Position numbers and translations under genes: made by a program. The notes under the pieces are model-generated. The model was not told where the DNA came from. It did no database searches and saw only the letters and a program-made list of their open reading frames with translations. From Pilibacter termitis (GTDB lineage: Bacteria; Bacillota; Bacilli; Lactobacillales; Streptococcaceae), in NCBI RefSeq assembly GCF_900167335.1, contig NZ_FUXI01000012.1:1-64000 (forward strand): 64,000 nucleotides of DNA, read 5' to 3'. Shown here in pieces: positions 17,310 through 25,991 of this stretch (within the stretch, counting starts at the first letter, position 1; each line of letters starts with the position of its first letter).

Positions 17310-17332
17310 GTGTAAGGGATAGGGTCAATTCT

Positions 17333-17384
17333 AAAAAGCTGTTCAATGCGTAGACAATTTGCCTACTTCATTGAACAGCTTTTT
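17333..17384. terminator. Strong two-way terminator
   Basis: Sixteen-base perfect arms (17333-17348 and 17369-17384). It terminates the HAD gene, and its right arm contains the end of the DUF1033 coding sequence. Confidence 0.9.
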
Positions 17385-17722
17385 GCTTTCCCCTCGCTTG
17401 TCACACGTTCGTATTTTTTCTTGCCAATTTCCTCTGCTAACATTTTGTTGTCATAAAGAATCGCCAAACTATGATATTGCTGCAAATAGTCGTTGCACTC
17501 TTCACACCAACGTTCATCATCCTCGCTCCAAAAAGCTGCAAGAAAATTTCGCTTGCTATTGACTTCGTCAAACTTTTTTCTATACTCTAGCCAACATTTT
17601 TTGTAATAGCATAAGGCATCTTCTAGGTTTTCAAAGGAAGAAGATTGAACAATATCTTCTTCCCACCCCTCTAAAAACCACCATGGCTCATTATCGCCGA
17701 ACATCTCGACTACTCGGTACAT
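17363..17722 (-). CDS. DUF1033 family protein
   Basis: About 119 residues beginning MYRVVEMFGDNEPWWFLEGWEEDI, the signature opening of DUF1033 proteins found across Lactobacillales and Bacilli. It is rich in aromatic and acidic residues and has cysteine pairs (ALCYYKKCW, RWCEEC). No biochemical role is established for the family. The ATG at 17720-17722 follows AAAGGA by nine bases. A 155-bp family M element ends 25 bases upstream of the start, so its promoter either lies inside that element or has been displaced. The last codons lie in the terminator shared with the HAD gene. Confidence 0.8.
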   Translation of the reverse strand: MYRVVEMFGDNEPWWFLEGWEEDIVQSSSFENLEDALCYYKKCWLEYRKKFDEVNSKRNFLAAFWSEDDERWCEECNDYLQQYHSLAILYDNKMLAEEIGKKKYERVTSEGKAKSCSMK

Positions 17723-17747
17723 TTTTATCAATCCTTTATTAATATAT

Positions 17748-17902
17748 GGACACCTCTAAAAACTCACGCTTACCCAAAATTGCTAGTTTTCCGATTTTCT
17801 TCGTCAGTCTCCTCAACCTATGAATCACATAGCTTTCGTCGATTTCCTCGAAAATCGAAAAACTAGCTAATTTTGGCTTAACCGGAGTTTTTAGAGGTGC
17901 CC
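17748..17902. mobile_element. Family M MITE-like element, full length 155 bp
   Basis: It is an inverted copy of 10969-11123, with the same length and nearly the same sequence. Termini are GGACACCTCTAAAAAC and a matching complement. Flanks ATAT and ATAA agree in three of four bases, a decayed target duplication. No ORF of its own. It lies directly upstream of the DUF1033 gene. Confidence 0.85.
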
Positions 17903-17993
17903 ATAACTTACTTATACAAAAAATACTCCGTTTTTCCTTAATGTGCAAGAAATTTGCTTACAAATCATTTTTGTTTTAGAAGTAATCCTAAAA

Positions 17994-18026
17994 TATCTCT
18001 CTAAAAAATACTTTCTTAGAGAGATA
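17994..18026 (-). terminator. Terminator of the hyaluronan synthase-like gene
   Basis: An 11-bp perfect stem (17994-18004 with 18016-18026) followed by a short U run on the minus strand, 15 bases past the stop codon. Confidence 0.7.
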
Positions 18027-18041
18027 AAGTCGATAAAATAA

Positions 18042-19235
18042 TTATCTTGTTCCCCAACGTGTTGATTTTAGTGTACAAAGTGCATAAAATCTCACTGGTA
18101 ATAAAACTAAAACGTGAATAAAGCCGTAAATTACAAAAAGTAAAAATCCTAAATCCCTCGTCCTAAAAATACCGTATAGCGAACGAAGAACTGCAATCAA
18201 TGCTAGAACGATTAAATATTGAACGAAATGTCGAACATCTCCGTAATAAATCGTCTGGAATACCATTGCAAATAGTGAAACAACTAACATGAACGGCAAA
18301 ATAAATTGCATTAACAAATCATAAAGCATATACCAATGATGTCTGTGAGCAAATTTAATTGTCCAAAGCATTTCACGATAAAAACTTTTGTTCCATCTTA
18401 CTTGTTGTTTTACATATTGCCCTAGTGTTTCTGGTACAAACGTCTGCACTGTTGCGTGCTGATGAAACGCTACTTCATGCCCTTCTTTTAGCACTAAATT
18501 CGTCAAATGACGGTCATCACCATAAGTACAATTTTCACCTAAGAAATACTGTGAAACATACTCGTCTTTCACTTTGTTTACAATTTCAGTACGATACGCT
18601 GAAAATGGTCCAGAACAGCACATTACCACGTGAAAACGGCTTTGTGCCGCACGTTCTTGGTGGAATGCTGACCAGTAGCGATAGCTAATCAAGCGAGTGA
18701 GAAGATTGACTCCTTTGTTTTCCACTTGCACATCTCCTGTTACTGCACCAACTTTTTCGTCAACTAAACGCTGAATCAATTTTAAAATCGCATTTTTATC
18801 TTTCAATAGCGTATCTGAGTCAACTGTTACAATTATTTCACCTGTCGCTCTATCAAACCCTAGTTTTTGTGCATGACGTTTCCCTTTGTTTTGTTTTGGC
18901 AACAAAATTCGCACACGTTCGTCGTTTTCATACGCATTGTAAACTTTTTCGATTAATTCCTCTCTATTTTTAGAAAAGTCATCAACCACGATAATTTCTA
19001 ACTCTTCAAGTTTCTGCTTACAAATGCTGTCAATACAAGCCTTTAAAATACTCGGCTCTTCATTGTAGGCGGGGACGATTACCGATACGCTTGCCGTATG
19101 CCCTTGGTGGAATGATTTAAATTTCTCACCATGCTGTCTTCTGTTTTCACTATGGCAAATCACGAGCTGTATCAAAATATGCCCCAATGCCAAAATTCCA
19201 TAAACCAATAAAAAAATACTTAATAACGAGGTCAT
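18042..19235 (-). CDS. hasA: Hyaluronan synthase-like membrane glycosyltransferase (HasA type)
   Basis: A 397-residue GT2 enzyme with an N-terminal membrane helix, then VSVIVPAYNEE (50-60), NKGKRHAQ (116-123), the DSD nucleotide-sugar motif (139-141), NLLTRL, ERAAQS (194-199), CSGP, GDDRHLTN (239-246) and the processivity motif QQVRW (277-281). Four further membrane helices follow, and the protein ends LCTLKSTRWGTR. From memory, streptococcal HasA shares nearly all these blocks, including the last. It would polymerise UDP-GlcNAc and UDP-GlcA and export hyaluronan. A UDP-glucose dehydrogenase gene lies directly upstream in the same direction, which supports this over a chitin-type or poly-GlcNAc synthase. 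ATG with AAAGGAG upstream. Confidence 0.88.
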   Translation of the reverse strand: MTSLLSIFLLVYGILALGHILIQLVICHSENRRQHGEKFKSFHQGHTASVSVIVPAYNEEPSILKACIDSICKQKLEELEIIVVDDFSKNREELIEKVYNAYENDERVRILLPKQNKGKRHAQKLGFDRATGEIIVTVDSDTLLKDKNAILKLIQRLVDEKVGAVTGDVQVENKGVNLLTRLISYRYWSAFHQERAAQSRFHVVMCCSGPFSAYRTEIVNKVKDEYVSQYFLGENCTYGDDRHLTNLVLKEGHEVAFHQHATVQTFVPETLGQYVKQQVRWNKSFYREMLWTIKFAHRHHWYMLYDLLMQFILPFMLVVSLFAMVFQTIYYGDVRHFVQYLIVLALIAVLRSLYGIFRTRDLGFLLFVIYGFIHVLVLLPVRFYALCTLKSTRWGTR

Positions 19236-19257
19236 CGTTTTCTCCTTTGTCTAACTT

Positions 19258-19323
19258 TGTAGTGGTGAAGTCTGCAATTGTAGTTTCATCTTGCAGACTT
19301 CACAATGCACTACTCCGCTTTTT
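19258..19323. repeat. Short family T hairpin between hasB and hasA
   Basis: GAAGTCTGCA and TGCAGACTTC form a stem, with outer GTAGTG/CACTAC arms, ending CCGCTTTTTTT. It is an internally shortened relative of the repeat at 3657-3903. It fills most of the 91-base gap between the two genes, three bases from the hasB stop codon, and may affect the hasB:hasA expression ratio. Confidence 0.75.
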
Positions 19324-19326
19324 TTG

Positions 19327-20496
19327 TTAGTCTCTAGCAAACACATCATGTGTATGCACTTTTTCCTTTACATCTTGCAAACAATCGTCAAAGCGATTTG
19401 CCAAAATAATTTCTGATTGCTTTTTAAATTCCTGTAAATCATGAATGACTTCAAATCCATTGAAATGCGTACTTTCATGAAGTGGTTCGTAAACTAATAA
19501 ATCAATTCCTTTTTGTTTTAGGTGTTTCATTACTTCTTGAATGGCACTGTAACGGAAATTGTCGCTTCCGTGTTTCATTGCCAAACGATAAACGCCAACT
19601 TTCTTAGGTTGCTTTTTCTCAATCGTCTCGGCAATAAACTCTTGACGTGTCTGATTACTTGCCACAATCGCTGAAATCAAGTTTTCTGGCACATTGCTAT
19701 AATTTGCCTTTAACTGCTTGGTATCTTTTGGTAAACAATAACCACCATAGCCAAAACTTGGATTGTTGTAGTGCATACCAATCCTAGGGTCAAGACTGAC
19801 TCCTTCGATAATTTGAGCAGTATCCAAATTATTCATCGTTGCGAATGTATCTAGCTCATTAAAATATGCTACTCGCATTGCCAAATAAGTATTGGCAAAT
19901 AATTTGACGGACTCAGCTTCTGTTTCTCTCATGTAGATAACTTCTACATCTTTTTTCAAAGTATTTCTCAGAAACATTTCGCCAATGACTTTCCCCTCGT
20001 CTCCTGTATTTCCTACAATAATGCGTGACGGGTACAAATTGTCATACAACGCTCTGCCCTCTCGCAAAAATTCTGGGGTGAAAATAATACTTGCGACATT
20101 CGGAAATTGCTCCTTTAGTCGCTCTACATAGCCAATCGGAATGGTCGACTTAATCAAAAATTTACTTTCTGGTTTAATCATAAGAGCATCTGAGATGACT
20201 TTTTCAATGGAGGTTGTGTCAAAGAAACACTCTTCCTCATTGTAATCAGTTGGAGTGGCAATCAACAGATATTCTCCATGTTTCACTGCCTCCTCAAAAC
20301 TCACCGTCCAACTCAAATTCAATTGTTTTTCCTGTAAAAAATCAGAAATATGCTCATCAACAATCGGCGACTGTCGATTGTTCAAAAGTGCTATTCGTTC
20401 TTCATTGACATCAAAGCCCATTACTTCTTCATTTTGCCCGAGCAAAAGAGCATTGGATAATCCAACATATCCAAGCCCAAAAACTGAAATCTTCAT
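19327..20496 (-). CDS. hasB: UDP-glucose 6-dehydrogenase
   Basis: A 389-residue NAD-dependent dehydrogenase: Rossmann start VFGLGYVGLSNALLL (5-19), STIPIGYVERLKEQFP, TPEFLREGRAL, and the catalytic Cys254 in FGYGGYCLPKDTKQL (248-262). It oxidises UDP-glucose to UDP-glucuronate. Its place directly upstream of the HasA-like gene fits supply of UDP-GlcA for hyaluronan. The usual third gene, a UDP-glucose pyrophosphorylase (hasC), is absent from the window. The length matches the short bacterial HasB/Ugd group. The long non-coding region upstream (20497-21118) probably holds its promoter. Confidence 0.93.
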   Translation of the reverse strand: MKISVFGLGYVGLSNALLLGQNEEVMGFDVNEERIALLNNRQSPIVDEHISDFLQEKQLNLSWTVSFEEAVKHGEYLLIATPTDYNEEECFFDTTSIEKVISDALMIKPESKFLIKSTIPIGYVERLKEQFPNVASIIFTPEFLREGRALYDNLYPSRIIVGNTGDEGKVIGEMFLRNTLKKDVEVIYMRETEAESVKLFANTYLAMRVAYFNELDTFATMNNLDTAQIIEGVSLDPRIGMHYNNPSFGYGGYCLPKDTKQLKANYSNVPENLISAIVASNQTRQEFIAETIEKKQPKKVGVYRLAMKHGSDNFRYSAIQEVMKHLKQKGIDLLVYEPLHESTHFNGFEVIHDLQEFKKQSEIILANRFDDCLQDVKEKVHTHDVFARD

Positions 20497-20525
20497 TTCC
20501 CATTTTCCCTTCGATTTTTACTGAA

Positions 20526-20596
20526 GGGGACCTCTAAAAACTTACGCTTACCCAAAATTGCTAACTTTGGCTTAAACGGAGTTCTTAGGTGTACCC
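20526..20596. mobile_element. Family M element, short 71-bp class
   Basis: GGGGACCTCTAAAAAC at one end and GTGTACCC at the other, with the central body of the 155-bp form removed. It is the same length as the copy at 48700-48770. Flanks TGAA and TTAA match in three of four bases. It lies 30 bases upstream of the hasB start codon. Confidence 0.8.
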
Positions 20597-21053
20597 TTAA
20601 AGTGACTTGTTAAACAAGCCCTTCCGTAAACTTTCAACTATTTTTATTATTGTGAAAATTTGTATATATCCTTCAACCCATAATATCGCACTGACCTTTC
20701 GTGCAACTTCCCCGATTCTTTTTTAGCACTTCATGATACTACCACCAGAAATTCATTCTGTCATTGTCTAATTTTCCTAAAATCATTGTCTTTTTTACCC
20801 AGAGTCTGCATTTTCAAACTTTCTTCACAATTTTTGCCGTATAATTATTTTCTGGATATTTTCACCTCTTTCTTTTTATGTTGGTCATTAATAAATTTCG
20901 TTTTTTATTAATAACTTAAGTTTCCTAAATGATAGTAATACAAAAAACGAGACATTTTAATCTTTTTATACAAATTACAAAAAATAAATAAAATAAAACG
21001 TTCTCTTTTTTCACTTCTCCACCTTTTCGTTTCTATTAGTCTTAAAAAAAAAA
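20597..21053. other. Long non-coding region upstream of hasB
   Basis: About 460 bases without a plausible gene on either strand. It includes a perfect palindrome CTTGTTAAACAAG near 20606 and an inverted repeat ATTAATAAA/TTTATTAAT near 20889-20913. The length suggests a regulated leader or promoter region for the capsule genes. No clear riboswitch or consensus promoter is visible. Confidence 0.4.
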
Positions 21054-21081
21054 CAAAAAACCACCCCCATAGAGAGTAGTT
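21054..21081 (-). terminator. Terminator of the FemX-like gene
   Basis: A short stem (AACCAC at 21059-21064 with GTAGTT at 21076-21081, one G-U pair) followed by long U runs on the minus strand. Confidence 0.6.
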
Positions 21082-21118
21082 TTTGCTTGCTTTTTATCTA
21101 AAATGAAAATGCCAATCC

Positions 21119-22366
21119 TCACCCTCTCGCTCTGTCAGCAATTCTTCTTAACATCTGATAAAATTTGTATTTCATTGGCTGAATCACGAGGTCGAACGAG
21201 CCGATTTTTTCTTCGACGACTCCTGTGAAAGATTGTTTGAATTTTAACACACCGTCGCTACCATCAAAATTTCCGTCAATTCCGTAGAAATTGTACTTTT
21301 CAATTCCATTTTCAATCGTAAATTTCATCATTTCATCTTGAATAAGATAGGGTGCATAGAAATTTTTATACTTGTCATACGTGCCAGAAAAAAGGTAAAT
21401 GACTTCTTGTTTGCCGATGATAAATAAAGCTCCTGCAAGAAGAACATCTTCATCGCCACTTTCTTTCCGAAACTCTTCTGCCTCTTCAATTCGCTTCTCA
21501 TGCGTTGCCTTTTGAGCCTCAAATTCACGTTGCTGATTGAGCATTTTAGAAGAATTAGGTGTCTTCTCGAGATTTTGAGCAATTCTATCCAATTTTGCTT
21601 GCAATTCCTCCTCACGCTTGCGGAGATTTTCGATATAGTCCTTAAAATTAATTTCTGCGACCATGAATTTTGCTTTTTCACCAAATTCTTTGAAAACTGC
21701 CTGATAATAATCAAGTGGTTTATCTTGAAAACTACGTCTTTTAGCAGTATGTTCGGTCAATTGTTTGAATTTGTCTAGTTCTTCGTACGGCAATTCACGC
21801 AAAGTAATCCCAAATTGTGCAGTTTTTTTCACAGAATAAATCGCATCTTTTTGATAGCTTTTGCGAAGTGATTTTTCATCAAGTCCACGCAATTCTTTGA
21901 CAAATACCCAACGAGGTGAGGCAGTGGAAAATCCTTTTTCAAAGCCGTGATGAACAAACCCAAGAGATGTCAACTCGTTTAAAATCTCACGTTTCGGTGT
22001 GCCTACTACATTTCCATTCCAATCACGTTGTTGATACACGACGTTTGGCGTCATAGTGAGGTACAATGCACCGTTTGATTTCAGGTGTTGCTTTAAACCA
22101 TTGGTAAAAACGGACAAGAGTTCTTTATTGTCAAAATCAGCTAGAAAACCACCGTCAATGTCATAATAATAGCCAAAACGAATTTTCATGCGTGCCAAAA
22201 GGGCAGTTGCAATCACCTCTCCGTTTTCTTTTACTCCTACATATTCCACGCCCCAGCCACGCATTTTGCGAACGCGTGCCATTTCTTTCGTCTGTAAAAA
22301 GTTTGCCAACGGATGATTTTGTGCATGACGTTGATATTCTTCTTCTGTTAATGTTGTAAATTCCAC
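21119..22366 (-). CDS. FemXAB-family peptidoglycan cross-bridge aminoacyltransferase
   Basis: A 415-residue Fem/Mur-type enzyme: two GNAT-like domains with a coiled-coil arm inserted at about residues 245-300 (LRKREEELQAKLDRIAQNLEK and the following basic-acidic helix), then LFSGTYDKYKNFYAPYLIQDEMMKF and YNFYGIDGNFDGSDGVLKFKQSFTG near the end, a family hallmark. Such proteins transfer amino acids from aminoacyl-tRNA to the lipid II side chain to build the interpeptide bridge. Which amino acid is added cannot be told. The start is GTG at 22364-22366 with AGAGGT upstream, 14 bases after whiA, so co-transcription is likely. Confidence 0.88.
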   Translation of the reverse strand: MEFTTLTEEEYQRHAQNHPLANFLQTKEMARVRKMRGWGVEYVGVKENGEVIATALLARMKIRFGYYYDIDGGFLADFDNKELLSVFTNGLKQHLKSNGALYLTMTPNVVYQQRDWNGNVVGTPKREILNELTSLGFVHHGFEKGFSTASPRWVFVKELRGLDEKSLRKSYQKDAIYSVKKTAQFGITLRELPYEELDKFKQLTEHTAKRRSFQDKPLDYYQAVFKEFGEKAKFMVAEINFKDYIENLRKREEELQAKLDRIAQNLEKTPNSSKMLNQQREFEAQKATHEKRIEEAEEFRKESGDEDVLLAGALFIIGKQEVIYLFSGTYDKYKNFYAPYLIQDEMMKFTIENGIEKYNFYGIDGNFDGSDGVLKFKQSFTGVVEEKIGSFDLVIQPMKYKFYQMLRRIADRARG

Positions 22367-22380
22367 TTTTAAAACCTCTC

Positions 22381-23316
22381 TTATTCTTGCTCTGCTCGTA
22401 ATTTTTCTGCTATTTCATTGATTTTTCTCATGCGATGATTGATACCTGATTTTGAAATCGCACCACTTGGCATCATTTCCGCAAGCTCTTTTAACGCAAG
22501 CTCTGGATTTTCTAAACGCAGTTCGGCTAGTTCTCGCAATTTTGGAGCAAGAACACTCAAAGTGCTATGTGCTTTAATAAATTCAATATTTTCAATCTGT
22601 CTTGCTGCAGCATCAATCGTTTTATTGAGATTCGCCGTTTCACAATTTACCAAACGGTTCACCGAATTTCGCATATCTCGCATGATTCGCACATCCTCAA
22701 ATTTCAACATAGAATTGGTTGCACCAATCAAAATCATAAATTCTGTAATATGTTCCGCACCTTTTAAATACACAATATAACCGTTTCTACGCTCTAACTC
22801 ACCTGCATTCAGCCCGAAATAATTCATCATTTCAGCCAAATCGTGATTGTGGTCTTCATAAACCGAGTAAATTTCCAAATGGTAGCGACTTGTTTCTGGA
22901 TTGTTCACACTTCCACTTGCCTCAAACGCACCACGAAGATAAGAACGCATTTTCTGTGCATTCCCTTTAATATCCTCACTGACTCCCGTGGTAAAAAATA
23001 AACCGTCCAAAATCTCTAAATCAGCTAAAATTTCCTTCGTTTCTTGTTTTAAACGTACGATATAAACATTATTTTTCTTGAGTTTCATTTTCCTACGAAC
23101 CAAAACCTCACTTTTCACCCCATAAGTATCTGAAAGTAAGGTGAAAATTCGTCTGGCAATTGACGCATTTTCCGTTTGGATATTGAGAACAAATTGCTTG
23201 TCGGCAATAGATAACGCACCATTCATGCGAATGAGGGCAGCAAGCTCACTTCTTGCATGCTCACGATGTACTTCCAATGTCGTTAACTCTTTTTTTACCT
23301 CACTTGCAAAGCTCAT
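22381..23316 (-). CDS. whiA: Sporulation/cell-division regulator WhiA
   Basis: A 311-residue protein beginning [37 protein letters not shown]. It has the LAGLIDADG-homing-endonuclease-like domain ([27 protein letters not shown]) and a C-terminal helix-turn-helix of the WhiA type ([23 protein letters not shown], then [12 protein letters not shown]). WhiA binds DNA and in firmicutes affects division and metabolism. The usual upstream partners rapZ and yvcK are not present; the next gene upstream is an unrelated membrane protein. A FemX-like gene follows 14 bases downstream. Confidence 0.95.
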   Translation of the reverse strand: MSFASEVKKELTTLEVHREHARSELAALIRMNGALSIADKQFVLNIQTENASIARRIFTLLSDTYGVKSEVLVRRKMKLKKNNVYIVRLKQETKEILADLEILDGLFFTTGVSEDIKGNAQKMRSYLRGAFEASGSVNNPETSRYHLEIYSVYEDHNHDLAEMMNYFGLNAGELERRNGYIVYLKGAEHITEFMILIGATNSMLKFEDVRIMRDMRNSVNRLVNCETANLNKTIDAAARQIENIEFIKAHSTLSVLAPKLRELAELRLENPELALKELAEMMPSGAISKSGINHRMRKINEIAEKLRAEQE

Positions 23317-23392
23317 GGTAACTCCCCCTCATACTTTTTCTACTTGATTTATTCTAGCATAAATTTTGAAATAGTTCTTGTGTTAATTTTGT

Positions 23393-24484
23393 TTACTCAC
23401 ATTCTTCTCGTTTTATCACTTCAAGAAATTTTTCATTGCTAAAAATCAACATTTCTATCTCATCTCCTCCCAAGTACGCACACTCGGTTAGATTTTGTAT
23501 GGTCGCTTTTTCTTCTTGTAGCAATAAAGCATACAATTTTTCCTTTGCTCGTTTCTTCGCTTTTGACACTCTAAACTCAATGATACCGCCACTAATCAAG
23601 AAAGAGGTCGTAACTCCTGTTGTAAATAGAGAAACCATGCTCGAAACTTCAGAGATGACTTCTCTTTTTGAAAAATAATTCACCAAATCAATTACTTCTT
23701 TTCTCTGCAAGAATTGCTTTATCTCCGCAGGAAGTGAGGAGTCATTCGGAATTATTTCACCGCTAAAGGAAATTTGCGTAAAAATCGCCTCCATCGCCAC
23801 AGGTGTCGCTTGAATGATGACCGTTGTCAAAATCGAAAGAATCAACATGATAAAAATTTTCTTCGCATTGATTCTCCTTAGGGTATACAAAGGCAATATT
23901 AAAACAAAAAGAATACATAAAACTAGAACAATGACTAGGAAAATAATCAAAATGAATACCTTTTTCATCTCTTGTAAATGATTGCCAAAACAAAGAAGAA
24001 CAAGTCCCGCAACAAACGGAATACTAATATAGCTACATATCGGATGTTTGTATATACTAAAACCCGCTAAAACCGCAAGAATAAATAACAAAACCAAAAA
24101 TTCGACAAACGATAAAAATAGCTCACTTACTGGGTTTGAGAGCTTGCTCAAAAGAGAGTAAATAGAAAAAATATTCGCCGCCAGCACCAAAAAACTAGCT
24201 ACACTAAATGTTCGAGGTAGTCTTATCAAAACTTTCAAATTCTCAATTCGTGCATTCTTATCCTCATTTTTCCCAATATCTTTGAGATGATAATATTTTA
24301 TTTCCCGCTTTTTATACAAAAACTTCTTGATTCCTTCTTGCAACGCACTTCGATTGCAAAACAAACAAATGAACGTATATGAAATAACCCCAATTTCCGC
24401 TATCACATATTGTTTAGCAATTGAGAGAATGATAGCAAGGAGAAAAAGAAACGATAAAACGAGATTGATTTTGTTCTTTTTCAT
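23393..24484 (-). CDS. Multi-pass membrane protein of unknown function
   Basis: A 363-residue protein I do not recognise. There are two N-terminal helices (LVLSFLFLLAIILSIA; IGVISYTFICLFC), a charged cytoplasmic stretch (KKREIKYYHLKDIGKNEDKN), four or five further helices through about residue 230, then a hydrophilic segment, another possible helix (TTGVTTSFLISGGIIEF) and a charged C-terminal tail of about 70 residues. There is no catalytic or transport signature. The ribosome site is weak. It occupies the position upstream of whiA where rapZ-yvcK normally lie, with a 76-base gap. Confidence 0.7.
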   Translation of the reverse strand: MKKNKINLVLSFLFLLAIILSIAKQYVIAEIGVISYTFICLFCNRSALQEGIKKFLYKKREIKYYHLKDIGKNEDKNARIENLKVLIRLPRTFSVASFLVLAANIFSIYSLLSKLSNPVSELFLSFVEFLVLLFILAVLAGFSIYKHPICSYISIPFVAGLVLLCFGNHLQEMKKVFILIIFLVIVLVLCILFVLILPLYTLRRINAKKIFIMLILSILTTVIIQATPVAMEAIFTQISFSGEIIPNDSSLPAEIKQFLQRKEVIDLVNYFSKREVISEVSSMVSLFTTGVTTSFLISGGIIEFRVSKAKKRAKEKLYALLLQEEKATIQNLTECAYLGGDEIEMLIFSNEKFLEVIKREECE

Positions 24485-24520
24485 TTGTTTTCTCTTTTCT
24501 TTTTTGTAAAATTAACTTAT

Positions 24521-24554
24521 GGCACCTATAAAAAACATTGTTTTTTATACTACC
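24521..24554. repeat. Minimal family M remnant (two ends only)
   Basis: GGCACCTATAAAAAAC is directly followed by its near-complement (GTTTTTTATACTACC), forming a perfect TATAAAAAAC/GTTTTTTATA hairpin. It is the smallest member of the repeat family in the window and sits upstream of the membrane protein gene. Confidence 0.5.
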
Positions 24555-24627
24555 TAAACATTAAGCGAATTTTTAAATCAATGCAAGTGAAATGAACCTA
24601 TTCACACGACTCCCACATACAACTAAC

Positions 24628-24672
24628 AAACCGCATAAAATCCATTTAAAAAAACGAATTTCATGCGGTTTT
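24628..24672. terminator. Terminator after asnS
   Basis: Stem AAACCGCATAAAAT with a matching right arm ending CATGCGGTTT. It has the better T run on the plus strand but is placed right behind asnS. Confidence 0.65.
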
Positions 24673-24688
24673 TCTTATAGTTTCAATT

Positions 24689-25990
24689 TTAAGGGAAAAT
24701 CCGATGCAACATACGAGGAAACGGAATAGCTTCACGGATATGTTCGTTTCCGCTAATCCATGTTACCATGCGTTCAAGTCCTAGACCAAAGCCAGAATGT
24801 GGCACGCTGCCGTAGCGACGTAAGTCTAAGTACCATTCGTAATCCTCTTGGTTTAATCCTTCTTCTTTGATTTTTTCTTCGAGGTATTCTACATCCGTGG
24901 CACGCTCGCTACCACCAATAATCTCACCATAGCCTTCTGGTGCAATCAAATCGGCACAAATCACAACATCATCACGAGTTGGGTGTGGCTTCATGTAAAA
25001 TGCTTTGATTGCTTTTGGATAGTTCAAAATAAAGACTGGTTTTGAAAATGAGTTGGCGATAAATGTTTCATGCGGAGAGCCAAAATCATCTCCCCAAACA
25101 ATATCGTCAAAACCATTTTTCTGCAACAACTCAATGGCATCATCATAGCTAATGCGTGGGAACGGTAGCTGTGTATAACTTTTTAGCAATTCCTTGTCAC
25201 GTTCTAAAACGTCTAAGGCATAATCACAGTTGTCTAGCACGCTTTGCACAAGAAAAGCTACATAACGTTCTTGAACTACCAAACTTTCCTCGTGCGTTGT
25301 AAATGCCATTTCTGGTTCAATCATCCAAAATTCCGTTAAATGACGGCGAGTTTTTGATTTTTCAGCTCGGAACGTTGGACCAAAAGTGAACACTTTCCCA
25401 AACGCCATTGCTCCCGCTTCAGCGTATAGTTGACCTGTTTGGGCAAGGTAGGCTGGGCGACCAAAATAATCTGTCTCAAAAAGATCTGTTGTTCCTTCTG
25501 CTGCTGTACCTGTTAAAATCGGGCTATCCATTTTAACAAATCCCTCTTTATTATAAAACTCATACGTTGCACGAATGATTTCGTTTCTCACCTGCATTAC
25601 AGCGTGTTGCTTTCTTGAGCGAAGCCATAAATGACGGTGATCCATCAAAAAGTCCGTTCCATGTTCTTTTGGTGTAATCGGGTACTCTGCACTTGTGCCG
25701 ACCACTTCGATTGCCTCAATACCAATTTCATAGCCAAATTTTGATCGTGTATCCTCACGAATTACGCCTGTCACCCAAACACTCGTTTCTTGTGTCAATG
25801 ACTTAGCTGTTTGAAACATTTCTTCGCCAACCTCATTTTTCACAACAACTCCTTGGAAAAAGGCTGTTCCGTCACGAAATTGTAAAAATAAAATTTTTCC
25901 TTTTCCGCTTTTATTGGCAACCCACGCACCAATTTTCACTTTTTCTCCCACGTGTTTTTTGCTGTCAATAATTGAAATTACTTTTGTCAC
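24689..25990 (-). CDS. asnS: Asparaginyl-tRNA synthetase
   Basis: A 433-residue class IIb synthetase: OB-fold anticodon domain at the start ([32 protein letters not shown]), then motif 2 [24 protein letters not shown] and motif 3 [15 protein letters not shown] near the end. The [31 protein letters not shown] block matches AsnRS rather than AspRS. It charges tRNA-Asn. The GTG at 25988-25990 lies one base past the aspB stop codon, with AGAGGT upstream. It is last in the dinG-ypmB-aspB-asnS group, an order also known in Bacillus. Confidence 0.96.
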   Translation of the reverse strand: MTKVISIIDSKKHVGEKVKIGAWVANKSGKGKILFLQFRDGTAFFQGVVVKNEVGEEMFQTAKSLTQETSVWVTGVIREDTRSKFGYEIGIEAIEVVGTSAEYPITPKEHGTDFLMDHRHLWLRSRKQHAVMQVRNEIIRATYEFYNKEGFVKMDSPILTGTAAEGTTDLFETDYFGRPAYLAQTGQLYAEAGAMAFGKVFTFGPTFRAEKSKTRRHLTEFWMIEPEMAFTTHEESLVVQERYVAFLVQSVLDNCDYALDVLERDKELLKSYTQLPFPRISYDDAIELLQKNGFDDIVWGDDFGSPHETFIANSFSKPVFILNYPKAIKAFYMKPHPTRDDVVICADLIAPEGYGEIIGGSERATDVEYLEEKIKEEGLNQEDYEWYLDLRRYGSVPHSGFGLGLERMVTWISGNEHIREAIPFPRMLHRIFP

Positions 25991-25991
25991 T

